This document shows, piece by piece, positions 52,016 through 60,764 of a DNA stretch of 64,000 nucleotides (position 1 is its first letter; each line of letters opens with the position of its first letter). The translations under genes were made by a program, and so were the position numbers. The notes under the pieces were generated by a model. The model was not told the DNA's origin. It made no database searches and worked only from the letters and a program-made list of their open reading frames with translations. Source of the DNA: Arcticibacter sp045629565 (GTDB lineage Bacteria > Bacteroidota > Bacteroidia > Sphingobacteriales > Sphingobacteriaceae); the NCBI RefSeq assembly GCF_045629565.1, contig NZ_JAZQRL010000069.1, positions 1-64,000 on the forward strand. Direction: 5' to 3'.

Positions 52016-52831
52016 TCATCTGATCAAGGCGTTTTTCTCTTTGGTAAATAGCTCGTAGACCTTTCGGTCTACCCAGGCGGGTATTAATTTGTTCATTAAG
52101 ACAGCAAGTTTGCCCTGGCTCGTCATGATCAGTGTACGTTTACGTTTAACTACACCATCGACAATAGTTCTGGCGACTTCTTCAGAGCTCATCATCTTTC
52201 CTTCGTCCATGCTGGTTTCGCCATGCTGCTCACCGTCTTTCGACAAGGCTGTGTTACGGATGTTGGATGCGGTAAAGCCTGGAGCCGCTATCATGACATG
52301 CAGTCCGGTCTTTAGGTTTTCTACTCTAAGGGCCTCAAGGAAGCCGTTCATGGCGAATTTGGAGGCAGAATATCCGGTACGGCCCGGGAGCCCGCGGTAT
52401 CCTGCGATAGAGGAGATACCTACAACGGAGCCTTTCGCTTTGAGGAGTTCAGGCATTGCATATTTCGTGCAGTATACGGTTCCCCAGAAATTTACATCCA
52501 TCAGGTTTCGGATAACAATAAGGTCCAGATCTTTGAAAAGTGCCCGCATGCTTATTCCGGCATTGTTGATGAGGATGTCGATGCGGCCAAAGCTGAGCAG
52601 GGCCTGATCAATGAGGTGTTTGCAATCGGCTTCGACGGATACGTCGGATTGTACCGCAATAGCATTAACGCTGTATTGCTGTTCTATTTGCTCTGCGATT
52701 TTGCAAAGATCGACATATTTGCGGGCGCCCAGTACGAGGTTAGCACCCTGCCGCGCGAATTCCTCCGCACATGACTTGCCGATGCCTGAAGAGGCGCCTG
52801 TGATAATGACCGTTTTATTTTTCAGATTCAA
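52016..52831 (-). CDS. Short-chain dehydrogenase/reductase
   Basis: A 271-aa Rossmann enzyme. NAD(P)-binding TGASSGIG, NNAG, catalytic Ser in GISSIAG and Tyr-x3-Lys in GYSASKFAM are visible. The Arg-rich loop after strand 2 (LGARKYVDL) suits NADP. Substrate unknown. The first in-frame start is TTG at 52831, with an in-frame TAG 7 bases before it; no ATG is available near the N-terminus. It lies 25 bp downstream of recR. Confidence 0.9.
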   Translation of the reverse strand: MNLKNKTVIITGASSGIGKSCAEEFARQGANLVLGARKYVDLCKIAEQIEQQYSVNAIAVQSDVSVEADCKHLIDQALLSFGRIDILINNAGISMRALFKDLDLIVIRNLMDVNFWGTVYCTKYAMPELLKAKGSVVGISSIAGYRGLPGRTGYSASKFAMNGFLEALRVENLKTGLHVMIAAPGFTASNIRNTALSKDGEQHGETSMDEGKMMSSEEVARTIVDGVVKRKRTLIMTSQGKLAVLMNKLIPAWVDRKVYELFTKEKNALIR

Positions 52832-52856
52832 CGTATTCTATTTAATTGATGACTAT

Positions 52857-53462
52857 TTAAACTCCATAAGGCACACGTGTAGCGATAGAGCGGGCAAGCG
52901 TGATTTCATCTGCATATTCAATCTCACCGCCGAAAGCAATTCCACGGGCAATGGTACTTACTTTAATGGGGAAATTTTTTAACTTTTTGTAAATATAGAA
53001 GATGGTAGTATCGCCTTCCATAGTTGCACTGAGTGCCAGAATGACTTCCTGAACGTTACCATCACGTACACGCTCTACCAGTGAGCCAATATTCAGCTGA
53101 GAAGGGCCTATGCCATCCATCGGCGATATGAGCCCGCCCAGTACATGATAAACGCCGTTGTATTGATTCGTGTTTTCAATGGCCATGACGTCACGGGTAT
53201 CCTCGACGAGACAGATCAGTGACTTGTCGCGCTTCGGCGCATTGCATACGGAACAGGTATCCGCATCTGAAATGTTTCCGCAAATCCTGCAATACTGTAT
53301 CTCTTTTTTCAGCCTGATTATGGATTCACTAAAACGATTCACGTCGTCCGCTTGTTGGTTGAGTAAGTGAAGAACGAGCCTGAGCGCAGTCTTTTGACCG
53401 ATACCGGGAAGCTTGGAAAATTCGTTAACTGCATTTTCGAGCAGGCGTGATGAGAAATTCAT
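52857..53462 (-). CDS. recR: Recombination mediator RecR
   Basis: A 201-aa protein: helix-hairpin-helix (LPGIGQKTALRLVLHLL), a four-Cys zinc finger (CRICGNISDADTCSVC), and a Toprim domain with CLVEDTRDVMAIE, LGGLISPMDGIGP, and a C-terminal Walker-B-like GIAFGGEIEYADEITLARSI. It acts with RecO to load RecA. A TAACTTTG element ends 4 nt before the ATG on minus (53474-53467). Confidence 0.96.
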   Translation of the reverse strand: MNFSSRLLENAVNEFSKLPGIGQKTALRLVLHLLNQQADDVNRFSESIIRLKKEIQYCRICGNISDADTCSVCNAPKRDKSLICLVEDTRDVMAIENTNQYNGVYHVLGGLISPMDGIGPSQLNIGSLVERVRDGNVQEVILALSATMEGDTTIFYIYKKLKNFPIKVSTIARGIAFGGEIEYADEITLARSIATRVPYGV

Positions 53463-53466
53463 GCTG

Positions 53467-53474
53467 CAAAGTTA
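53467..53474 (-). promoter_or_regulatory. -7 element abutting the recR start
   Basis: On minus this reads TAACTTTG, a full TAnnTTTG match, ending 4 nt before the recR ATG, so any transcript would be nearly leaderless. Confidence 0.4.
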
Positions 53475-53536
53475 CGGATGGAGATGAAATATGAAGAATG
53501 CGTGTATATTTAGATTTTTAACCTGTACCCCAGAAG

Positions 53537-54241
53537 ATGATTGACGACGATAAAATAAGGAATGCTTTTGAAACGAAGAATTGGCAGGAAATAAAGGTTA
53601 CTGACTCCTGGCAGATATTTAAAATAATGGCTGAGTTCGTAGATGGCTTTGAGAAGCTGGCAAAGATAGGTCCCTGCGTGTCCATCTTTGGGTCGGCGAG
53701 AACACCGCAGGACAGCAAATACTATAAATTAGCCGAGGATACTGCCCGGTTGCTTACAGAAAGCGGCTATGGTGTGATTTCGGGCGGAGGGCCTGGTATC
53801 ATGGAAGCGGCCAATAAAGGTGCCTATGAGGCGGGTGGCAAGTCAGTAGGTTTGAATATTGAACTTCCGTTTGAGCAGTTTCATAATAAGTATATAGACC
53901 GGGATAAGCTGCTTGAGTTCGACTATTTCTTTGTGCGTAAGGTGATGTTTATGAAGTACTCTCAGGGATACATCGTTTTGCCCGGCGGGTTCGGGACAAT
54001 GGATGAATTGTTTGAGGCTATTACGTTGATCCAGACGGGAAAGATAGCGCGATTTCCCATCGTTCTCGTAGGGAAGGATTATTGGGGGCCACTTATGGAT
54101 TGGGTCAAGAATCATATGCTAGAGGAAAAAAATATCAATGCGGATGATTTAAATCTCTACAGACTGGTAGATACGGCCGAAGAAGCCGCTGAGCACATCG
54201 TTAGATTCTATGAAAAATATGTTCTCAAACCGAACTTTTAA
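53537..54241 (+). CDS. LOG-family protein (TIGR00730, phosphoribohydrolase-like)
   Basis: A 234-aa Rossmann-fold protein. Signature PGGFGTMDELFEAIT (PGGxGTxxE) and GVISGGGPGIMEAANKGAYEAGG are present, plus an N-terminal FGSARTP strand. Relatives release cytokinin bases from nucleoside monophosphates or cleave nucleotide monophosphates. Divergent from recR. The role in this organism is unknown. Confidence 0.9.
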   Translation: MIDDDKIRNAFETKNWQEIKVTDSWQIFKIMAEFVDGFEKLAKIGPCVSIFGSARTPQDSKYYKLAEDTARLLTESGYGVISGGGPGIMEAANKGAYEAGGKSVGLNIELPFEQFHNKYIDRDKLLEFDYFFVRKVMFMKYSQGYIVLPGGFGTMDELFEAITLIQTGKIARFPIVLVGKDYWGPLMDWVKNHMLEEKNINADDLNLYRLVDTAEEAAEHIVRFYEKYVLKPNF

Positions 54242-54453
54242 CGAAATTTTGGCCGACGTAATGGATTGCTATTGTGCATATTGTCTCTAATTATCGCATT
54301 TTTTTGTGTTTTAAAAAAAAAATTCTTTTCAGTGAAATTCTTCCTATATTGTAACACAATTTAAACATATCTGAAGAACATCAAATTATCAAAAATACCC
54401 CCAGCTCTAAATAACTATTTACCTATACCGGTTAACTCAAATACTTAATTACG
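54242..54453 (+). other. Long leader or intergenic region before the RRM gene
   Basis: 212 bp of A/T-rich sequence without a gene. No clear TAnnTTTG promoter match or conserved hairpin was seen. Long 5' leaders are common before cold-induced RNA-binding protein genes, so a regulatory leader is possible. Confidence 0.3.
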
Positions 54454-54795
54454 ATGAAAATTTTTGTTGCTAGTCTGCCCTTTAAATTGGAAGAAAATGA
54501 TATCAGGGAGACTTTTGAAGAATACGGCGAAGTATCTTCAGTAAAACTTGTTCTGGACAAAGAGACAGGAAGAAAGAAAGGCTTTGGATTTGTTGAAATG
54601 CCTGATGATGAGCAGGCGAAAAAAGCTATTGAAGATTTAAATGGATTGGAGATCTTTGGACGAGCGATCGCAGTGACACAGGCTGAGGAAAAACCTAATG
54701 GTGGACGCAGACCTGGCGGCTTTAGCAATGATCGTGGTGGTTCGTTCAGCAAAGGTGGCTACCAGAAGGGCGGACGCGATTCTGGATCCTACTAA
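54454..54795 (+). CDS. RRM-type RNA-binding protein
   Basis: A 113-aa protein with one RNA recognition motif (about 1-78). RNP2 is IFVASL and RNP1 is KGFGFVEM, preceded by the DKETGRK loop. The tail (about 82-113) is rich in Gly, Arg, Ser, Asp, like glycine-rich cyanobacterial Rbp proteins. Probably a cold- or stress-induced RNA chaperone. A 15-bp hairpin follows at 54804. Confidence 0.92.
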   Translation: MKIFVASLPFKLEENDIRETFEEYGEVSSVKLVLDKETGRKKGFGFVEMPDDEQAKKAIEDLNGLEIFGRAIAVTQAEEKPNGGRRPGGFSNDRGGSFSKGGYQKGGRDSGSY

Positions 54796-54803
54796 AAATA
54801 CGC

Positions 54804-54838
54804 TTTAACAGTTTATGCCAAACGCATAAACTGTTAAA
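54804..54838 (+). terminator. Hairpin after the RRM gene
   Basis: Perfect 15-bp arms (54804-54818 / 54824-54838), loop CAAAC. No T-run follows, so it may be an mRNA-stabilising hairpin or a weak terminator. It lies 8 bp beyond the RRM stop. Confidence 0.55.
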
Positions 54839-54875
54839 TGATTGTTTGCCATGCGCTAAGTATGTTAGTATTTAG

Positions 54876-54883
54876 TATTTTTG
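54876..54883 (+). promoter_or_regulatory. -7 element abutting the exonuclease/GIY-YIG start
   Basis: TATTTTTG ends 3 nt before the ATG at 54887. A TTTG occurs 27 nt upstream, longer than the usual spacing. Confidence 0.35.
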
Positions 54884-54886
54884 TGC

Positions 54887-56254
54887 ATGTACGCAATTGT
54901 GGATATTGAGACGACGGGAGGACATGCTTCAGCAAATGGCATTACTGATATCGCCATTGTCGTGTATGATGGCCAAACGATAGTCAGAAGATTCCACTCT
55001 TTGGTGAATCCAGGGGTACCGATACCCTACTTTATTCAGTCGCTGACGGGAATAAGCAATGAGATGGTTCAGCAGGCCCCTCCTTTCCACGCGATTGCGG
55101 CGGAAGTTTATGAAATCCTTCGTGCGAACATTTTCGTTGCGCATAATGTAAACTTCGATTACTCCTTCATCAAATATCATCTGTCTCTTGCCGGGTATGA
55201 CCTCCAGTGCAAGAAGCTCTGTACCATCCGGCTTGGAAGGAAGATCTTTCCGGGGATGCCTTCGTATAGTCTCGGTAAGCTTTGTCACAGCCTTCAGATT
55301 CCTGCAACAGACCGGCATAGGGCGGCTGGTGATGCGGAAGCGACCACCGGGTTATTTCGTATGCTGCTGTCGAATGATCAGGAAGGACATGTCGGCAGCT
55401 TTCTGAACAGGCGAACGAGTGAACAGCAATTGCCTCCAAACTTGCGTAAAGCCGACATAGATTCTTTGCCTAAGACGCCAGGGGTTTATTATTTCAAAGA
55501 CAGTAAGGGTAGCGTGATTTATGTAGGGAAGGCTGTGAATGTGAAGAAGCGTGTGTTGTCGCATTTCACGGGGAATAAGTTTGGCAGACAAAGGCAGGAA
55601 TTTCTTAAGAATGTTTTTTCTGTGAGCTACCGCACATGCGGGACGGAGCTGATGGCACTGATCCTGGAAGCTGCGGAGATAAAACGTCTTTGGCCGGCTA
55701 ATAACCGGGCGATGAAGCGTTATGAGCCTGCTTTTGGTCTTTATGCCTATGAGGATCAGCTTGGCTATGTGAGGCTGGTTATTGATAAAAAACGCAAAAA
55801 CGCTGCGTCTCTTTACAGCTTTAATAGAATATCGGAGGGCTATAGCTTATTGCAGAAGCTTATTCATCAGTTTGAGCTTTGTCCGCATCTTTGTTTTGTA
55901 TCGCGTAAGGGAATATGCGCAGAGCCGGTCGATGGTACAGCTTGTCGCGGAGCCTGTCGGGGTACTGAACCTTCGGCTGATTATAATACACGGGCAAAAG
56001 AAGCGATTAGCGAGATGAAGGCTACCCTGCCTTCTTTCCTTTTGATCGATAGCGGCCGTACTCATGAGGAAAAGGGTGTAATTAGAATGAATGAAGGACG
56101 GTTTGACGGAATGGGTTATGTTTCGAGAGATCTGGATCTTGCTGATGCGGCTGCGGTCGCACCTTTTTTGGAACTGTACCCTTCTAATGACTATATTCGG
56201 AATATCATCATGGACTACGCTGCGAAACATCCGGAGCGGGTAAGCAGAGTTTAA
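54887..56254 (+). CDS. DnaQ-type exonuclease fused to GIY-YIG nuclease
   Basis: A 455-aa protein. Residues 1-165 form a DEDDh 3'-5' exonuclease (AIVDIETTGG motif, VAHNVNFDY, HRAAGDAEAT with catalytic His and Asp). Residues 190-280 form a GIY-YIG domain (LPKTPGVYYFKDSKGSVIYVGKA, VNVKKR). The last 175 residues resemble the C-terminal parts of UvrC/Cho-like proteins (LCFVSRKGICAEPVDGTACRGACRG). The role is probably in DNA repair. The ATG at 54887 is preferred over TTG at 54881, which lies inside a TATTTTTG element (54876-54883). Confidence 0.87.
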   Translation: MYAIVDIETTGGHASANGITDIAIVVYDGQTIVRRFHSLVNPGVPIPYFIQSLTGISNEMVQQAPPFHAIAAEVYEILRANIFVAHNVNFDYSFIKYHLSLAGYDLQCKKLCTIRLGRKIFPGMPSYSLGKLCHSLQIPATDRHRAAGDAEATTGLFRMLLSNDQEGHVGSFLNRRTSEQQLPPNLRKADIDSLPKTPGVYYFKDSKGSVIYVGKAVNVKKRVLSHFTGNKFGRQRQEFLKNVFSVSYRTCGTELMALILEAAEIKRLWPANNRAMKRYEPAFGLYAYEDQLGYVRLVIDKKRKNAASLYSFNRISEGYSLLQKLIHQFELCPHLCFVSRKGICAEPVDGTACRGACRGTEPSADYNTRAKEAISEMKATLPSFLLIDSGRTHEEKGVIRMNEGRFDGMGYVSRDLDLADAAAVAPFLELYPSNDYIRNIIMDYAAKHPERVSRV

Positions 56255-56263
56255 CATAAACGC

Positions 56264-58750
56264 ATGAGCTATCTACGGAAAAATTCCTTTACGAAATCGC
56301 TAAAGGGAAAGGTGATCATCGCCTTTCTGCTGGGCTTTATCGCGCTGGTTCTCGCTTGGATGGTTAGCAAGGTAGCGTTCAGAGAGATGTTGACTACAGT
56401 ACAGTCTGTCTCTGCACCGGATGAAAAGCTCCTAGTTGTAAATCAGCTGTTTCGCGACATTACAAAACTTGATCAGTTTCAGCGTAGCCAGAGCTTCCAG
56501 AATCCGGGATCTTATAAGTCGTTTATCAAGGAGTCGGATTCTCTTCGCTCCAAGATGGACACACTAAAGCGTTTATATAGCGGAGATAAGTTGCAGATTG
56601 AGCAGATCAATAAAATGAAGGGCCTGCTCAAGAAGCGTGACAGCCTTTTCATGACCTACCTGCGTGTGAGAGAAGGCCTGGTGAACGGAAGGGCTTTTTC
56701 TTCGCAGATCAATTCGCTGACTGGGTTGATCAGTCGCAGTTCCTCGGAAATGGACAGCACCATCGTCAAGACGGAGCAAACGCATTCTACAACGACGATC
56801 CCGGCTCAGAGGGAGGAAAGGGACCGCGGATTTTTTAACCGTTTGTTCGGCAAGAAAAAAGCGGCGGATACGACAGCGGCGGTGGTCCAGGAAGAGATTA
56901 ATATTACCATCGACACTCTTGCCAGGGTGAATACAGACAGCGTTGTTCAGGAAATGGAGAACGCGGTAAAAACGCTGGCTCTTAGGCAGCGGGAGCGAAG
57001 CGATCGCTTTATTACTCAGGAAATTGAGTTGGCGAATGCGGGAAATATCCTGATTAATCAGATTCTGGATGTCTTACAGCAGGTTGAGAAGGATGTGATC
57101 AATCAGGTTGAGGTGAGTAATTTAAGAGCTCAGGAGGTGGTAAACCATAGCGCGAACCGCATAGAGATGATCATGCTGATCTTCCTTTTTATTACGGCTG
57201 TGTTTGCTTATATGATCTTAACAGATATAGGAAAGAGTAACCGCTATCGAGAGGAGCTGGAACTGGCCAGGGACGAGGCGGAATACCACGGTCAGGCTAA
57301 GCAGCGGTTCCTGTCGAGCATGAGCCACGAGATCAGGACGCCGCTACAGTCCATTATTGGGTATGCCGAGCAGCTTCAGGATCAGGAAAAGGTGGACAAA
57401 AAGAACCTGAAAGCGATATATAATTCGTCCATCCATTTGCTCCACATTGTTAATGAGGTGCTTGATTATAGCAGGATTGTATCGGGCAAATTCAGATTTC
57501 ACAGGAGCGTATTCAATATCCGCGAGGTAATGGATGAAGTGGTGACGATTATGACACCTCAGGCAGAGCGTAAGGGTTTGAATATACGGATGAACAACCA
57601 TGTCATCGGATCTCATTTGCTGATAGGAGACCCTTTCCGTCTCAAGCAGATCTTATTAAACGTGGTAGGTAATGCGGTTAAGTTTACCACGCAGGGGGAG
57701 GTATCTTTGACAGTGACCAGCCGGATTGTAAAGAGAAAAGCTTATCTCACCATTGAAGTTACGGATACGGGAATGGGGATATCCGGAGAAGATATTAAGC
57801 GAATTTTTACGGAGTTTGAGCAAGCAGGGGATTACGTCCCGACGAATGAAAATGGAACAGGCTTGGGCTTGAGTATTGTAAAAACGCTGGTGGAAGGTCA
57901 GGGTGGAACAATTGATGTGAAAAGCGTTTTGGGTGAAGGAACCAGCTTTACATTAAATCTGCGTTATACTGTTCCGAAAGAAAACAGGAAGCTTACAGAT
58001 CAGCAGCGCACGGAGAGCCAGTCCTTTACAGGACTTGTGTGGCTGGTTGATGATGACCCATTTATCCTGCAGCTATGTTGTAACTTACTCGACAAGTACC
58101 ATGTAAGGTATAAAGCTTTTAGTTTGCCTTCTCAGCTATTAGACGAACCTATAGCCAAAGACCTGTCTCTTATCCTTATGGATATCCGTATGCCGGAAAT
58201 GAGCGGCACGGAGCTTTGCCGGCGTATGAGGGAGAGGTTGTCTGAGCGGGTCAGGATTGTTGCGTTAACAGCGCAGGCACTTCCGGAAGAAAGGGCTTCT
58301 ATACTGGACCAGGGATTTGATGCTCTTTTGATGAAGCCGTTCAGAGAAACGGACCTTACCGGATTACTTCGAGGCCAGTTATCGGCAGAAATCAGAACGA
58401 CAGAACAAGTACCGCAGGATGTTATAGATCTTTCTATGATTGAAAAGATGGCATTTGGTGACGAAGAGATGGTAAAGCAGATTCTGGAACGCTTCTGCGA
58501 CGATAACCGGAAGGACGCCGTCATTGTACTTGAGGCACTGAAGACGCAGGATCGGGAAGAGCTGATGCTGCTTCTTCACCGGTTGGCCGGGAGAACTTCC
58601 CAGCTAGGTGCGAGGTCACTGGGTTCCAGATTCCGTTCGGAAGAGCTGCTCTTACACAAAGGCAAGCCGATAGACAACCAGCTGGAGCAGCGAGTACACA
58701 AGCTTTTGGAAGAACTGGAGCTGCTTACGCATGAGATCTATTCGATCTGA
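56264..58750 (+). CDS. Hybrid histidine kinase with receiver and Hpt
   Basis: An 828-aa membrane sensor. Helices at about 15-35 and 296-318 bracket a helical periplasmic sensor without a known fold. Then a HisKA domain with H-box SMSHEIRTPLQS (His355), HATPase (N box NVVGNAVKF, G1 DTGMGIS, G2 GTGLGLSIV), a receiver domain (phospho-Asp in MDIRMPEMSG, Asp640) and a C-terminal Hpt (HRLAGRTSQLGA, His772). The full phosphorelay chain is in one protein. It overlaps the convergent NtrC gene by 13 nt, which may be its regulator. Confidence 0.92.
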   Translation: MSYLRKNSFTKSLKGKVIIAFLLGFIALVLAWMVSKVAFREMLTTVQSVSAPDEKLLVVNQLFRDITKLDQFQRSQSFQNPGSYKSFIKESDSLRSKMDTLKRLYSGDKLQIEQINKMKGLLKKRDSLFMTYLRVREGLVNGRAFSSQINSLTGLISRSSSEMDSTIVKTEQTHSTTTIPAQREERDRGFFNRLFGKKKAADTTAAVVQEEINITIDTLARVNTDSVVQEMENAVKTLALRQRERSDRFITQEIELANAGNILINQILDVLQQVEKDVINQVEVSNLRAQEVVNHSANRIEMIMLIFLFITAVFAYMILTDIGKSNRYREELELARDEAEYHGQAKQRFLSSMSHEIRTPLQSIIGYAEQLQDQEKVDKKNLKAIYNSSIHLLHIVNEVLDYSRIVSGKFRFHRSVFNIREVMDEVVTIMTPQAERKGLNIRMNNHVIGSHLLIGDPFRLKQILLNVVGNAVKFTTQGEVSLTVTSRIVKRKAYLTIEVTDTGMGISGEDIKRIFTEFEQAGDYVPTNENGTGLGLSIVKTLVEGQGGTIDVKSVLGEGTSFTLNLRYTVPKENRKLTDQQRTESQSFTGLVWLVDDDPFILQLCCNLLDKYHVRYKAFSLPSQLLDEPIAKDLSLILMDIRMPEMSGTELCRRMRERLSERVRIVALTAQALPEERASILDQGFDALLMKPFRETDLTGLLRGQLSAEIRTTEQVPQDVIDLSMIEKMAFGDEEMVKQILERFCDDNRKDAVIVLEALKTQDREELMLLLHRLAGRTSQLGARSLGSRFRSEELLLHKGKPIDNQLEQRVHKLLEELELLTHEIYSI

Positions 58751-60069
58751 TACTTCTCCATTTTATTATAAAGGGTAGTTCTGTCGATATTTAGCAGTTT
58801 TGCTGCCTGGGTTTTATTGTAACGAACCTTCCTGAGTGTTTCCTTTATCAGCTCTTTTTCATTGGCCTCGTTCAGCGCTTTCAGATCAGTGCCTGATGGT
58901 TTGGGAACCTGATTGAGGGAGGCGATCATTTCATCCGGCAGGGACTCGATGCCCGCTTCTTCGCCGCGTGTTAGCAATACCATTCGCTTGATCACGTTTT
59001 TGAGTTCACGGAGGTTGCCGGGCCAGTCGTAGGTCTGAAAAATAGTTGCGACTTCTGTTGAAAGGGTCTTTACATTTCTGTCGAGCTCGGCATTTGCGAG
59101 ATGGATAAAGTGGTATAAAAACACCTGCAGGTCGCTTTCACGGTTTCGAAGTGCCGGGACATGAATCTTGAATTCGTTCAGCCTGTGATAGAGATCTTCC
59201 CGGAATTCGCCGCGGGAAACGCTGTTGAGCAGATCATCGTTGGTAGCTGCAATGATCCGGACGTCTACCTTTATCTGTTTGTTGCTTCCGATCGGCTGGA
59301 TCACGCGTTCCTGTATGGCACGTAACAGCTGGATCTGCACTTCATAGCTTAAGTTTCCGATCTCATCGAGGAACAGGGTGCCGCCATCAGCAACTTCAAA
59401 TTGTCCTTTTTTATCCAGTAAAGCCCCGGTGAAAGCACCTTTGACATGCCCGAACAATTCGCTTGCAGACAATTCTCTTGACAAAGATCCGCAGTCTATA
59501 GCTACAAAGGGACGTTCGGCCCTTTTACTTGCCTTATGGATGGAATTAGCTACGTATTCTTTTCCGGTACCACTTTCTCCCTGAATGATGACCGACATAT
59601 CTGTAGGTCCCACCAGTTCAATGTAGTTCTGGAGTTTTTTGGATTCGAGACTGCTCCCTTGTATGAAGGTGGAGGTTTCTGCTTTCTTTTGTGCAGCAGG
59701 AGCGCTTTGCCTCCGATTTAAAGCCTCATTGAGAACCATCTCGAGCTCGTCGGGATTGACGGGTTTGGTGATGAAATCGTATGCGCCTGAGCGTATCGCC
59801 CTGACAGCGGTTCTCACATCGTGGAAGCTGGTCATTATAATCGACGGTATATTGGGATTTTTCTCGCGGGCAGCGGTCATTACCTCCAGTCCGTTGCCGT
59901 CAGGAAGGCGGTAATCCAGCAACAGAAGATCATACGAATTCTGCTCGAGGGATTTTTGACTGGTTTTTAGCGTATGGCATACCTGTACGTTATGGCCTTT
60001 TTTTTTCAAAAAGTTTTCGAGAATGAGAGAGAAGGTAGTATCGTCCTCCACTAATAGTATGTTTGCCAT
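58738..60069 (-). CDS. Sigma54-dependent response regulator (NtrC family)
   Basis: A 443-aa protein. Receiver (about 1-120; acceptor in LLLLDYRLPDGNGLEVM, Asp52), AAA+ domain (about 145-370) with Walker A GESGTGKEYV, GAFTGA (ELFGHVKGAFTGALL), GGTLFLDEIGNL and the R-finger region, and a Fis-type HTH at the end (TLRKVRYNKTQAAKLLNIDRTTLYNKM). It activates transcription through sigma54, so -24/-12 promoters should exist in this genome. The ATG at 60069 begins the receiver; an upstream ATG would add 14 residues. Confidence 0.94.
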   Translation of the reverse strand: MANILLVEDDTTFSLILENFLKKKGHNVQVCHTLKTSQKSLEQNSYDLLLLDYRLPDGNGLEVMTAAREKNPNIPSIIMTSFHDVRTAVRAIRSGAYDFITKPVNPDELEMVLNEALNRRQSAPAAQKKAETSTFIQGSSLESKKLQNYIELVGPTDMSVIIQGESGTGKEYVANSIHKASKRAERPFVAIDCGSLSRELSASELFGHVKGAFTGALLDKKGQFEVADGGTLFLDEIGNLSYEVQIQLLRAIQERVIQPIGSNKQIKVDVRIIAATNDDLLNSVSRGEFREDLYHRLNEFKIHVPALRNRESDLQVFLYHFIHLANAELDRNVKTLSTEVATIFQTYDWPGNLRELKNVIKRMVLLTRGEEAGIESLPDEMIASLNQVPKPSGTDLKALNEANEKELIKETLRKVRYNKTQAAKLLNIDRTTLYNKMEKYQIE

Positions 60070-60146
60070 AATGTGAGCGTCGATTGATGTGCTATTTGAC
60101 AAAAATAACAAAAGTGGGGGTTACTGCTATGAAATTGTTAATAAAA

Positions 60147-60173
60147 GGGCACAGAATGAGATATTCTGTGCCC
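60147..60173 (-). terminator. Intrinsic terminator of the DUF2383 gene
   Basis: A perfect 11-bp stem (GGGCACAGAAT) with a 5-nt loop, followed on minus by TTTTATT. It lies 28 bp past the stop. Confidence 0.75.
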
Positions 60174-60200
60174 GGTGTTGGGTTAATCAAGATTAAAAGA

Positions 60201-60659
60201 TCAGGAAGAGTACTGAGTCTTAAGTGATTCTATGTTTTTTATGCAGTCGGAAATTCCGTTGCGCTGCTCTCCCAGAATCTCAACGATTTCCGGGCTGATT
60301 CCATCATCCTGCAATTCTTTGTCATAGGATTCAAGTGCTGATTGTTCGCCGGTAAGGCAGGCACTTAGAATAGCTTTGTCGTCGTTTTTGGTAAATGCCG
60401 TTTTGATATCCATCCATACTCTGTGCAATGCGCCAACCGGCCCTCCGGTATCGTTATCCGGGTCGCCGCCAAGTTGATGAATTGCTTTTTTTAGCTGCAT
60501 CTCATACTCCGCACGCTGAATGGAGTACATGGAAAAAAGTGTCTTAAGCTCAGGAGAATCGGTATCTTCCGCTGCGGTTTTATAACCTTCTTTGCCATCA
60601 TTGCAGATGGACAACAGATGTTTAAGATTTGCTATTGATTTTTCATTTTGGTTTTCCAT
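60201..60659 (-). CDS. DUF2383 (PA2169-like) four-helix-bundle protein
   Basis: A 152-aa ferritin-like helical protein: NLKHLLSICNDGKEGYKTAAED, the IQRAEYEMQLKKAIHQLGGDP helix and turn, GALHRVWMDIKTAF, and LTGEQSALESYDKEL. Stress-related family of unknown function. The frame stays open upstream, but the ATG at 60659 gives the usual start. Divergent from the kinase at 60765. Confidence 0.87.
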   Translation of the reverse strand: MENQNEKSIANLKHLLSICNDGKEGYKTAAEDTDSPELKTLFSMYSIQRAEYEMQLKKAIHQLGGDPDNDTGGPVGALHRVWMDIKTAFTKNDDKAILSACLTGEQSALESYDKELQDDGISPEIVEILGEQRNGISDCIKNIESLKTQYSS

Positions 60660-60764
60660 CGTATTGATTTGAGTGATAATAGTTTTACACACAACAGTGG
60701 CGGAGACAAAGAGTTTTGGTTTGGTAATTGAAATACTATCTTTATTCCTTGTATTCATTAGCTC

